Source of the DNA: Piliocolobus tephrosceles | Lineage: Eukaryota > Chordata > Mammalia > Primates > Cercopithecidae | Assembly (NCBI RefSeq): GCF_002776525.5 | Contig: NC_045436.1 | Location: 10,609,294 to 10,673,293, forward strand | Length of the DNA: 64,000 nt | Direction of reading: 5' to 3' | Shown: positions 1 to 9,117 of the stretch, piece after piece | Numbering within the stretch: position 1 is the stretch's first letter | Layout: each line of letters starts with the position of its first letter | Position numbers and translations under genes: made by a program | The notes under the pieces: generated by a model | What the model saw: only the letters and a program-made list of their open reading frames with translations | The model's database searches: none | What the model was told of the DNA's origin: nothing

Positions 1-377
1 ACAATAAGCTCTGATAGCTGTCATTATATTACTCTTCCTTTGAACCAGCATTTTCTTTCTCTATGAAGTACTGTATCTTCAATCATTTCATGCATAGAAT
101 TATGTTGAAAGATTATATTAACATCACATTATGTAATATGAACTCAGTAACTTGTGAAACTAAGGAGTCCCCCTCAGATAGGAAGGGGTGGCACTGATCA
201 TAAAATAACACAAAAAAGAGAAAAATGCAAAAAAGTCATCAGAAGTGCATATTTGATGGATCCCAAACTGAATATATCCTGATTCTGTAGATCTGCTTTG
301 AGACCAAGATTTTGCATTTCTAATGAAGGATCTAGTCAAGTAGGAATGATCCTGGTGATCCATAGACCGCTATGACT
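1..377. other. AT-rich sequence, nothing recognised
   Basis: No gene, repeat family or structured element is recognised here. The only open frame (67 codons, minus) has no recognisable motif and is best treated as chance. Confidence 0.5.
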
Positions 378-386
378 AGCACTGCC

Positions 387-692
387 TTTTTTTTTTTTTT
401 TTTTTTTTTGAGACAGGGTCTTGCTCTATCTCCCAGGCTGGAGTGTGCAGTAGTACCATCTCAGCTCACTGAAACCTCCACATCCCTATGCTCTAGCAAT
501 TTTCTCTCCTCAGCCTCTCGAGTAGCTGGGAGATTAGGCGTGTGCCACCACGTCCAACTAATTTTCGTATTTTTGGTAGAGATAGGGGTTCTCCATGTTG
601 CCCAGGCTGGTCTCGAACTCCTGACCTCAAGTGATTTGCCTGTCTCAGCCTCCCAAAGTGTTGGAATTACGGGCTTGAGCCACCATGCCCAT
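387..692 (-). mobile_element. Alu SINE, probably AluS, full-length
   Basis: A T-run (387-409), the complement of the Alu poly(A) tail, is followed by the antisense Alu dimer and ends near 692. The flanks carry an 8-bp target-site duplication, agcactgc, at 378-385 and 696-703, which shows target-primed insertion. Many substitutions and a small insertion point to an older AluS-like copy; the subfamily is not resolved. A plus-strand frame of 164 codons crosses it but is only antisense Alu. Confidence 0.93.
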
Positions 693-703
693 CAGAGCAC
701 TGC

Positions 704-1146
704 TTTTAATTGCTCAACTTTTTGCCTTCAAAAAAAAAAAAGAAAAGAAAAAAACCTACAGCCTTCTTTGTTACCTCTGTCAGGTCTGATAAGATTTCTA
801 AAACCAACAGATAGCACACAAATTAACTATACACCATACATGGAAGTAGAATGGAAAAAAAACTAATGCCCCTTCTTCCAGAAAAATAGTTTCTTTTCTC
901 TCTCTTAAGAAAAAGTTTACTTATCACCTTTGTATTCCCAAGTTAGCTTGTGTTTTAAAAATATTTCTTATTAAACTGGCTTTGATTATCATTTGAAAGT
1001 CCTGTTTTTTCCACCTGCCTGTATAGCTTCATTCCCTGTCATAAGAATGTCGTTGCCACAATACATGCAAGAGATGACTGTATCAATCACAGTCACGAAG
1101 AGCCACACTTTCTGCTTTCCAAGAGCATGTCTAAGAAGCAAAACAG

Positions 1147-1186
<40 letters not shown>

Positions 1187-1821
1187 CTCACAGTTTGTCA
1201 TGTGCGTTTGCATGAGAAATATGAAAAACTACAATGATGGCCAAGACTTGTAAGCATCCTGCATCAAGACGTTAAAGATATTCTGATTTTTCAACATAAT
1301 GTAGATTCTTTAAAAATTAACTTCTCATCTTCAGTGTAGCTAAATATTTTGAAACTGTGTAATTTTTTCATCATAGAAAAAGGAATTTAGAAACATATTT
1401 CTTGGCATATCATTCCAATGGGAATTTCATGCAAAAGTAATATTGTAACAGCAGGCTGGAAAGAAGACTCATTGCCTTGTCAAATGCCAGTTACAAAATT
1501 AGACACAGCCTTAAAGGGAATAAATGGGGGATTAAAACATTTTTGAAGCTGCTCATTTGTCTAAACTTTATTAAAATTTCCATGAAAGGGTAATGATATT
1601 GATCGATATATTGCCATATGTACAGAACAAAAACAAGGTGAACAAAGAATGATAAATTATTTTGTCCTAAAGCTTAACTTTACTGATGGCTAATGCTGTC
1701 TGAATAGTATTTAGATGAATTAAGCAGATGTTACACCTCTATTTTTAAAGAAAGACATTCACTGCAAACAAAAACATAGAAAGATACATCTCAGAAAAAT
1801 ACGTAAAGATTTAAAATTGTA
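704..1821. other. Non-genic AT-rich interval with one CA microsatellite
   Basis: Apart from A-rich sequence just after the Alu (about 729-753) and the CA tract at 1149-1184, no gene or repeat family is recognised. Frames crossing the CA tract on both strands are low-complexity artefacts encoding Thr-His or Cys-Val repeats. Confidence 0.5.
1149..1184. repeat. (AC)n microsatellite, about 18 units
   Basis: An uninterrupted AC dinucleotide run, likely length-polymorphic. It is flanked by sequence that does not look like a SINE tail, so it may have arisen independently of the nearby Alus. Confidence 0.97.
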
Positions 1822-1939
1822 GGTCAGGCATGGTGGCTCACACCTGTAATTCTAGCACTTTAGGAGGCCGAGGAGGGCGGATCACAAATTCAGGAGTTTG
1901 AAACCAGCCTGGCCAAGATAGTGAAACCCCGTCTGTACT

Positions 1940-1941
<2 letters not shown>

Positions 1942-1988
<47 letters not shown>

Positions 1989-1998
1989 NNNNNNNNNN

Positions 1999-2049
<51 letters not shown>
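1942..2049. repeat. (CA)n microsatellite inside an Alu, with an assembly gap
   Basis: A pure CA/AC tract occupies 1942-1988 and 1999-2049 with ten Ns between. It sits where the Alu middle A-rich linker belongs, a common site for microsatellite birth. The true length is unknown because of the gap. Confidence 0.96.
1989..1998. other. Run of ten N (assembly gap or unresolved bases)
   Basis: Ten consecutive N characters lie in the centre of the CA tract. This is the only ambiguity seen in the window. It probably marks repeat length that short reads could not resolve. Confidence 0.99.
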
Positions 2050-2053
<4 letters not shown>

Positions 2054-2715
2054 AATCAGCCGGGAGTGGCAGTGGGCACCTGTCATGCAGCTATTCGGGA
2101 GGTTGAGGCAGGAGAATTGCGTGAACGCAGGAGGCGGAAGTTTCCGTGAGTCGAGATCGCGCCATTGTACTCCAGCCCAGCCGGGGTGACAGTGCAAGCC
2201 TCCGTCTCAAAAAAAGAAAAAAAAAGAAGAGAGAGAAAGAAAGAAATTTAAAACCATCAATCTTACCAGGGGGAGGTACCATTAACAAAACACAATTTTA
2301 TCTAAAATAAAATTTGTATCATTGCCATACTTATTATCAATATACAATGTATATATTCACCTCAGTGACTAATTTAGGTTATAATTCATGAAAGATCACA
2401 TCATTTTTCTTCTATTTTAATATCTGAGTCCATTCTGGTTCCAGAGTCACACATTCCTGGTTTCTTTTCTAAGTCTTTGGGCCAGTGCCCTTATACTGCT
2501 GGGCTAACAGAGCTACCTTTACTCTTGCTTGATTCCAAGTAAAAATAATTCATATATACTTTTTAATTTCCGTTATAGTTAGGTTTTCTAGTTACAAATG
2601 CTTTGTTCATGTATGAGTATATCATTATACTCAAGAGCAAGTCACTGGACAGCATATACACTAGACCTACCAGAGCAGCATGTATTTGAAAATCTCAGGG
2701 ACTGAAAAGTTGTAG

Positions 2716-3123
2716 GTGAGTGTGCAGGTTCCCCGTTGCCCACCGCCATTTGGGCCTCAAAGAGTTGTCTATGAGGTCTTTAAGAAACATGTTGCAGGAA
2801 TCACCAGGCCCTTCTGTCATGATACCAGGAGCTGTGACCAGCACAATATGACCTGGTGGAGGCTTGGCCTTATCACCGATTTACCAACACAGGGTTCAAG
2901 ACTGAAGTAATGCCATTTCCTCTTCTGCTATGATCAGGGCTTGGGCTTCAAGTATGACATCTGCATCTGTACATTTGCTGCAGTGAGTTGGTTGCATGAT
3001 TTGCTATTTCAACATTCCTCCTAGGGAGAACAACACCTTGCCCACTTACATGACCTACTCGTGTTTGGGGTTGCAGCACTGTTATTAATCTTGACCTTGG
3101 TCATTTTCAGGAAGCTTCATTAG
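2716..3123 (+). other. Unassigned coding-like stretch, possibly an old pseudogene or LTR remnant
   Basis: One reading frame from the ATG-like start at 2716 runs 64 codons to a TAA at 2908-2910. The same frame then continues about 70 more codons with a single further stop (TAG at 3022-3024). Its last part encodes a strongly hydrophobic segment, DLLVFGVAALLLILTLVIF, followed by basic residues and a stop near 3120, like a C-terminal membrane anchor. I do not recognise the protein. Two in-frame stops, no poly(A) tail and no flanking duplication mean it cannot be called a gene. It could be a decayed processed pseudogene, an ERV/LTR fragment or chance. Confidence 0.22.
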
Positions 3124-3389
3124 AGACCAGTATCTTTCTGGGGAGACCACCTAACAGTGAGAAGTCTTTCACTAACTTTTACCTAGTTCTAATTAAAAAA
3201 AAAAAAAAAATCTGTTAACAAATTGAAAGTAGATTTACTAAAAAGCAAAGAATATATTATAACCATCAAAGTTGTAATGTACTTAAAATTATAACTTGAT
3301 AAGTTAATATTCATAATTTTAAAATTAAATTAAAATTTATCATGTTTAAATATTTGTCATACATATAAAAGTTAGAACAAAAGACTCAG

Positions 3390-3467
3390 AAATTATTACA
3401 AATATGACTGGCAAAACAATAACTGTAAAAATAACAGTTAATAGAAATTATTATAAATATGACTGGC
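3390..3467. repeat. Short imperfect direct duplication, period 55
   Basis: A 23-bp segment at 3390-3412 recurs at 3445-3467 with one difference. The spacer holds the small palindrome taactgt / acagtta. It is probably a local slippage duplication in AT-rich DNA. Confidence 0.7.
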
Positions 3468-3783
3468 CATAAAATAATTATAAAATAACAAATTAAATTT
3501 TGTGACTCCTACAATGAAAAAGTGTCCATAGAGTTTCATTACTGTTTTATTTCAATACAAGTAATGTACTTACATGGTAAAAAGAAAACATTTAATAAGA
3601 AAATAAGTTGTATAGATTGTAAAATTCTCCCTTTATAATCTCCACATTAAAGCCTATTCTCCATAAGCCTCCATTCTAAAAAATATCTAGTTTTACTTAA
3701 TTTTATTATTACCCCAATAACGCTAATGAATGTAATTAAAATGCAATATAAAATTTTAGATTACATATACTTCTTCTCTATTC

Positions 3784-4045
3784 TTTTTTTTTTTTTTTTT
3801 TTTTTGAGACGGAGTCTCACTCCGTCGCCCAGGCTGGAGTGCAGTGGTGCAATCTCGGCTCACTGCAAGCTCTGCCTCCCGGGTTTACGCCATTCTCCTG
3901 CCTCAGCCTCCCGAGTAGCTGGGACTACAGGCGCCCGTCATCTCGCCCGGCTAGATTTTTGTATTTTTTAGTAGAGACGGGGTTTCACCGTGTAGGCCAG
4001 GATGGTCTCGATCTCCTGACCTCGTGAGCCACCCGTCTCGGCCTC
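3784..4045 (-). mobile_element. Young AluY, Old World monkey type, 5'-truncated
   Basis: An antisense Alu with a long T-run (3784-3805) and near-consensus AluY sequence. The motif ctcgcccggctag and the later cccgtctcggcctc are variants I associate with AluYRa-like elements of macaques and baboons. The copy stops at about 4045, so roughly the first 40 bases of the Alu are missing, and it abuts a MIR without a visible target-site duplication. This suggests 5' truncation at insertion or a later deletion at that edge. Confidence 0.9.
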
Positions 4046-4051
4046 TTAGGG

Positions 4052-4255
4052 GCAATAAATATAGGGATTCAGACTCCGAAGGCCGACTTGGGTCTTGAGA
4101 AAAATACTTCAATGTTCTGTGCCTAATTTTAAAACCGAATAATAATAGTATTTATCTTACAAGTTTGTTGTGAGAATTCATTGAGTTAATATGCATAAAG
4201 TGTTCAGGACTGTGTACTATGCATCATAAAGATTCACACAATGTTATTAATAGTA
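4052..4255 (+). mobile_element. MIR SINE
   Basis: The order of features matches MIR: a tRNA-like head (attcagactccgaag), a region like cttgagaaaaatacttcaatg, then aataataatagtatttatc and the gttgtgagaattcattgag core, and an AT-rich tail. Many substitutions fit its great age. The AluY truncation edge lies at its 5' side. Confidence 0.78.
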
Positions 4256-4669
4256 ACAGGAGCCAGTTGATGGACCTAAATTACAAACCCTGTTAATTTC
4301 CATCTCTTTTATCTTCCACCTCCTCTTCAAAATTTCGTTAATTATATAATTCGTAGTTTCTCTATCAATTGCTTTTACAGTTTAAAGTAGTATATAAATC
4401 TATTTTTGGATCCGTCATATTTTGATAGGTTTTTTAATTGATATATATATAATTGATACATCAATTGATGATATATATTGCTTTCTCACTTTCAAATATA
4501 AGTACCATAGCTGTACTTTCCACCGCTCTCTCATTTATTTTTCTTTGCCAAAGTCAAGGCTTATAACGTTGATAATATGCACTGTATTTATAATAATCTA
4601 AAGACATTTTGTTTAAAGATTTATGCTATGTATTGGAACACATTGAACCCTATTCCATTGTAGCAAATA

Positions 4670-4775
4670 ATTATCAGGTGTTAATTTTGTGCCAGTCACT
4701 GTGCTAAGTACTTAGTATATGAGATGAATAATCTTGGTTTATGATTAAGACTATCCTGTAAGTAAGGTTGTGTTT
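4670..4775 (-). mobile_element. MIR SINE fragment
   Basis: The string gtgccagtcactgtgctaag is the reverse complement of the conserved MIR segment, followed by diverged sequence in the expected order. It is short and decayed. Confidence 0.55.
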
Positions 4776-4824
4776 TTAGAAATCTTTTTTTTATGAATGA
4801 GATTCTTTTTACTTTCTAATTAAT

Positions 4825-4990
4825 TAATTTTTTAAATTGGTAAATACAAATTATGTCTATTTATTGGGTACAACATGATGTTTTTAAATATGTACACATT
4901 GCAAAATGGTTAAGTCAAGTGAATTAGCATATGTATTACCTCACACACTTATAATTGCTTTGTGGTGAGAACAGTTAAAATCTACTCTCT
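4825..4990 (-). mobile_element. L1 3' untranslated end, minus strand (L1MA-like)
   Basis: This reads as the reverse complement of the terminal 3' UTR of an L1MA-type element: a T-rich edge, then ggtacaacatgatg, then cattacctcaca-like sequence and gtgagaacagttaaaatc. It is the left (3') edge of the antisense L1 that resumes at 5361; a foreign plus-strand L1 piece lies between. Confidence 0.82.
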
Positions 4991-5364
4991 GTAATTTGTG
5001 ACAGCGTGGATAAACTTGGAAGACATTGTGCTAAGTGAAGCACGCCAAGCACAGTAAGATAAATACTGCATGTGGCTGATAAGTGGAACCTTAAAACGCT
5101 GAACTCAGAAGCTGAGAGTGGAATAGCAGTTACCAAAGGCTGGAGGTAAACTTGAGGTTGGAGAGATGTTCAAAGGATTCAAAATTTCAGTTAGACAGGA
5201 GAAATAAGTTCAAGAGACCCAACGTACAACATGGTGACTATGTATTGAAAACAGTGCATTGTGTTCTTGAAAATTGCTAAGAGAGTAGATTTTAAGTGTT
5301 CTCACCACAAAACAATGATAAGTATGTGAGGTAATACATATGTTAATTCACTTGATTTAGTCAC
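4991..5364 (+). mobile_element. L1 fragment in reverse orientation: ORF2 end plus 3' UTR
   Basis: In sense orientation this carries the end of ORF2 (ggataaacttggaagaca, gctaagtgaag) and then 3' UTR sequence (ttcagttagacaggag, acaacatggtgac, gagagtagattttaagtg). It has no poly(A) tail. Its last 85 bases (5280-5364) are complementary to 4905-4990, making a hairpin-like inverted pair. It replaces only about 45 bases of the antisense L1. Confidence 0.82.
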
Positions 5365-5869
5365 TATGCTGTACACTGAGTCTCTTGAACTTATATTATT
5401 CCTTCTGTCTTCACTTAGTATAATGTCTTTCAGGTTTAATCATGTCACAAATTACAGGATTTCCTCTTTTTTTAAGGGTGCATAGCATTTCATTGCTTAT
5501 AGTTACCACATTTTCTTTTTCTATTCATGGATTGACAAATATCTTGGCTATCATGAATAATATTTATATCAACACAGTAGTGCAGCTATCTCATTGACAT
5601 AGGGATTTCACTTCCTTTCAGTATATGCCCAGGAGTGAGATTGCTAGATGACATGTAGTTCTATCTTCAATGTGTGGATGAACTTCCATACTGTTTTCTA
5701 TAAAGGCTTTACTAATTTATATTCCCACCGGCAATGTGCAAGTGTTTCCTTATCTCCATATTCTCACCAAAACTTATCTTTTTTATTTTTATAATAGTCA
5801 TTCTAAAATATATGATGTAATGTCTCATTGTGGGCTTAATTTTCATTTCCCTTATGATTAATGATAGAT

Positions 5870-6140
5870 ATTTTTATATTTATCTATTGGGCATATGTAT
5901 ATTTATATATAGCATATATATTTATGTATAGTATATAGGCAGTGTATTTACATTTATCTATTGGGCATTTATATATACTATATATTTGTGTATATATACA
6001 TTCATACATACATCATATATACATAAACACATACATAAACACATGTACATGATGCATATATGATGCATATATGTATGTGTATATATACTGTGTATATACA
6101 TACTATATATGTGTGTGTATATATGTAAATATATATTGTT
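5870..6140. repeat. AT-rich (TATG/CATA)n low-complexity tract inside L1
   Basis: Alternating ta, tg and ca dinucleotides with motifs such as tatatgatgcatatatg repeat irregularly through this part of the antisense L1. A minus-strand 75-codon Tyr/His/Ile-rich frame over it is an artefact. Confidence 0.75.
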
Positions 6141-6707
6141 GAGCATTTGTCCTCTTGAGAAATGTCTATTCAAGTTTTTTGCCATTTTTAAATAGAATTA
6201 TTTGTTTTCTTATAATTGAGTAGTTTGAGTTCTTTATATGTTCTGGATATTAATCCCTTTTCAGACACGTGATTCACAAATAATTTCTTTCATTCCATAG
6301 GTTGTCTCTTCAGTCGGTTGATTGTTCCCTTTGCTGTGCAAAAACATTTTAGTTTGATGTAATCCTATTTATCTCTTTTTGCTTTTCTTGCCTGTACTTT
6401 TGGGTCATATCCAAAATAATCATGGCTCAGACAAATGTTATAGCCTTTCCCCTATTTTCTGTCGAGCAGTTTTGCAGTTTCAGTTCTTAAATTTAAGCCT
6501 TTAATCCATTTTGAGTTGTTTTTGTATGATATAAGATGAAGTTATAATTCCATACTTCTGCATGTGACTATCCAGTTTTCCCATCACAATCTATTGATGT
6601 GATTGTCCATATCTAGTGTGACATCTTTGTCAAAAACCAATTGACTACAAATGCATAGATTTATTTCTGGGCTTTCTATTTTGTTCCACTGGTCTATGTG
6701 TCTGTTT

Positions 6708-6757
<50 letters not shown>
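6708..6757. repeat. (TTG)n microsatellite inside L1
   Basis: About 16 uninterrupted TTG units. The flanking L1 ORF2 sequence continues on both sides, so the triplet expanded after the L1 inserted. It is likely polymorphic. Confidence 0.96.
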
Positions 6758-7655
6758 ATGGCAGTGTTTTGCTGTTTTGGTTACTATGGTATGTAGTATA
6801 TTTTGAAGTCAGATAGTGTAATGCTTCCAGTTTTGTTCCTCTTGCTTAAAATTGCTTTGGCTATTCAATATTCTTTGCGATTCTATCTGAATTTTAGAAT
6901 TTGTTTCTATTTACATGAAAATGGAAGTTTGGTAGGGATTGTATTAAATCTGTAGATCACTTTGGGTAGAATGGACATTTTAACAATTTGAGTCTTCCAA
7001 GCTATGACAGGAGATGTCTTTCCACTTATTTGCATCTTCTTCAGTTTCTTTCATCAATATCTTATAGTTTTCAGTGAGAAGATTTTTCTCGTCCTTTCTT
7101 AAATTCATTCTTAAGTGGTTTTTTGCAGCTATTGTGAACAGGATGGTTTTCTTGATTTCCTTTTTGGAGAATGCATTGTTAATGTAAACAAACACTACTG
7201 ATTTTTGTATGTGACTTTTGTATCCTGAAAATTTACTACATTTATTCATTCCAGAAGATTTTTGGTAGAGTCTGTAAGGTTTTCTATGTATAAAATCATA
7301 TCATTTGCAAATAGGGACAATTTAACTTTTTCATTTCCAACTTGAATGACTTTTTCTTCTTTCTCCTGACTAAATTCTCTGGTTAGCAATTGTAGGACTA
7401 TGTTTAATAAAGTGGTAAGAATGATCATATTTTTCTTTTTCCTGATCTCAGAGGAAAAGCTTTAAATATTTTACTATTGAATATGATTATAGCTGTGGGT
7501 TTTTTTTCATATGTAACCTTTATTGTACATGTTTTCTATACCTAATTTGTTGAAAATTTTTATCATGAAAGCATATTGAATTTTCTCATTATTTTTCTGT
7601 ATCTATTGAGATGATCATATGATATTAATATTTTCTTTGATCTGTTAATGTTGAA

Positions 7656-8757
7656 CGAAGTTCTATTTCTAAAACCCAGTTTTGTACATGGAAACACTAA
7701 CATATAGAAAGATTTTACAAAACTCTGAAGGGTTAACACATAATAAATGAAGGAAATCTGTCATTATGGACTGCATTTTTAAAGTATTATGTGTTATGAT
7801 GCCACTCACATATATTTACAAATCAATATTATAGCTATGTAAATATTATTAATGACATAATTAAGTACCATGATGGATTCTTAAATAGGGAATGGAAACC
7901 TTTGCTTTTAAAGAGCTTGAAGAAAGTTTAACACTATCAGGTTAAATGCGTTCTTTCTTACTCTCTATCAGTTGCTCAAAACTGTATCATCTATTAGATT
8001 GCTTTATGATCACACTATAACTACTTTTAAAGTATTGTGGATTTTCTGGAGTGTTTAGTGAATGTTTTTACACATAGATATGTCATATAAAAGTATTCCA
8101 ATTTCATTTCCCACAACATGCATTTTACAGATTGAAAACTACATTTAAAGAGAGATCTTTATCTTCTGACTTCTGAATTGTTAAATTTAACTAAATTAAC
8201 CTTGCTAGTACAACATTCTTCATAGAACCTCCTTTCTGGAATCTTGTTTTCAGTTGCCTAGAATAGATACTGGAGTTGCCTGAGTGAGGATGACTCCAAA
8301 TAATAGAAACATTAATAAAAAGATAGTGTATTGCTCAAATAATTCAAGAGGTTCCTTGCTGAAAATCAGTTCCATAATTGTTGGGCTTCTGTGTCATATT
8401 TCTGTCATCTTCAGCACGTGGTTTTATTCTCGTGGTCCAATACGTCAACTCCAATTTCCTCCGTCATATCACTACTTTAGCAAAAAGGTGGAAGAAATAG
8501 GAAAGGCAGTGGTGTAAGGAAGTTTTCTCTTTCTGTGAAGGAAATAACCCAGACAGCTCTCACGTTTACATTGCATTGGTTAGAACCTAATCAGAGAGAC
8601 ACACATAGCTGTAAGAGAGGTTGTGGGGATTATATTTTTAACAGTATGACCATTGTCCATTGTAAGAAGAGATAATAGAGGACAGTTACCTCCTACTGCC
8701 ACAGTTCACTCTCCTGAAAAGCCAAAAATATGCCTGCATGCCTTTGTATTTTCATGT
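7656..8757. other. Non-genic interval, nothing recognised
   Basis: AT-rich sequence without a recognised repeat or gene. The frames at 8284-8517 and 8653-8883 have no recognisable motif, and the second runs into the Alu that follows. Confidence 0.45.
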
Positions 8758-8774
8758 AGCAGCCATGAAGTTCT

Positions 8775-9100
8775 TTTATTTATTTATTTATTGAGTTGGA
8801 ATTTCACTCTTGTTGCTCAGGCTGGAGTGCAATGGCGCGATCTCAGCTCACTGCAACCTCCGCCTCCCCGGTTCAAGAGATGATTCTCCTGCCTCAGCCT
8901 CTCAAGTAGCTGGGATTATAGTCATGCATCACCACACCTGGCTGCTTTTTGTGTTTGTTTGTTTGTTTGTTTTCTATTTAGTAGAGACAGGGTTTCACCA
9001 TGTTGGTCAAGCTGGTCTCGAACTCCTGCCCTCAGGTGACCCACTTGCCTCAGCTGCCCAAAGTGCTACGATAACAGGCATAAGCCACCACGCCCGGCTA
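8775..9100 (-). mobile_element. AluS SINE, full-length, with 17-bp target-site duplication
   Basis: An antisense Alu dimer whose tail complement is a (TTTA)n run instead of pure T. The flanking duplication agcagccatgaarttct is at 8758-8774 and 9101-9117, with one difference. The left-arm start, tttcactcttgttgctc, fits AluS. The middle linker has grown into (GTTT)n near 8951-8972. Confidence 0.95.
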
Positions 9101-9117
9101 GCAGCCATGAAATTCTA

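Larger units (their letters stand above)
1822..2235 (+). mobile_element. Alu SINE with the middle A-rich linker replaced by a CA microsatellite
   Basis: The left Alu arm starts at about 1822 and runs to the position of the linker between the two arms, near 1940. A CA tract of about 108 columns (including ten Ns) follows, and the right arm resumes at about 2051 and ends in an A/GA-rich tail near 2235. A degenerate flanking match, atttaaaa at 1809-1816 and 2246-2253, may be the remains of the target-site duplication. It is an AluS-like copy with many substitutions. Confidence 0.9.
2254..3783. other. Non-genic interval with one unassigned coding-like block
   Basis: No SINE, LINE or LTR is recognised. 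The section 2710-3125 is visibly richer in G and C than its surroundings and is listed separately. The rest is AT-rich, with an A-run near 3195-3210 and a short duplication at 3390-3467. Confidence 0.45.
5361..7655 (-). mobile_element. L1 remnant, minus strand (3' UTR and ORF2 C-terminal half)
   Basis: The antisense L1 resumes with 3' UTR sequence, skips a block near 5411, and continues through ORF2 coding sequence read on the minus strand. Landmarks include cattttgagttgtttttgta, ggtctatgtgtctgttttt and gtctgtaaggttttctatg. Stops and frameshifts are frequent; minus-strand frames at 6980-7249 and 7246-7428 are ORF2 pieces. The 5' end is lost near 7655. The element is an inactive fossil. Confidence 0.9.

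Noticed and set aside
372..866. 164-codon plus-strand frame
   Set aside because: It consists of antisense Alu plus flank and has no independent coding evidence.
1838..2197. 119-codon minus-strand frame with unknown residues
   Set aside because: It spans the Alu, the CA microsatellite and the N-run, so it is a low-complexity artefact.
6707..6757. TTG array considered as a CRISPR-like or regulatory repeat
   Set aside because: A pure triplet run without spacers in a vertebrate L1 is an ordinary microsatellite.
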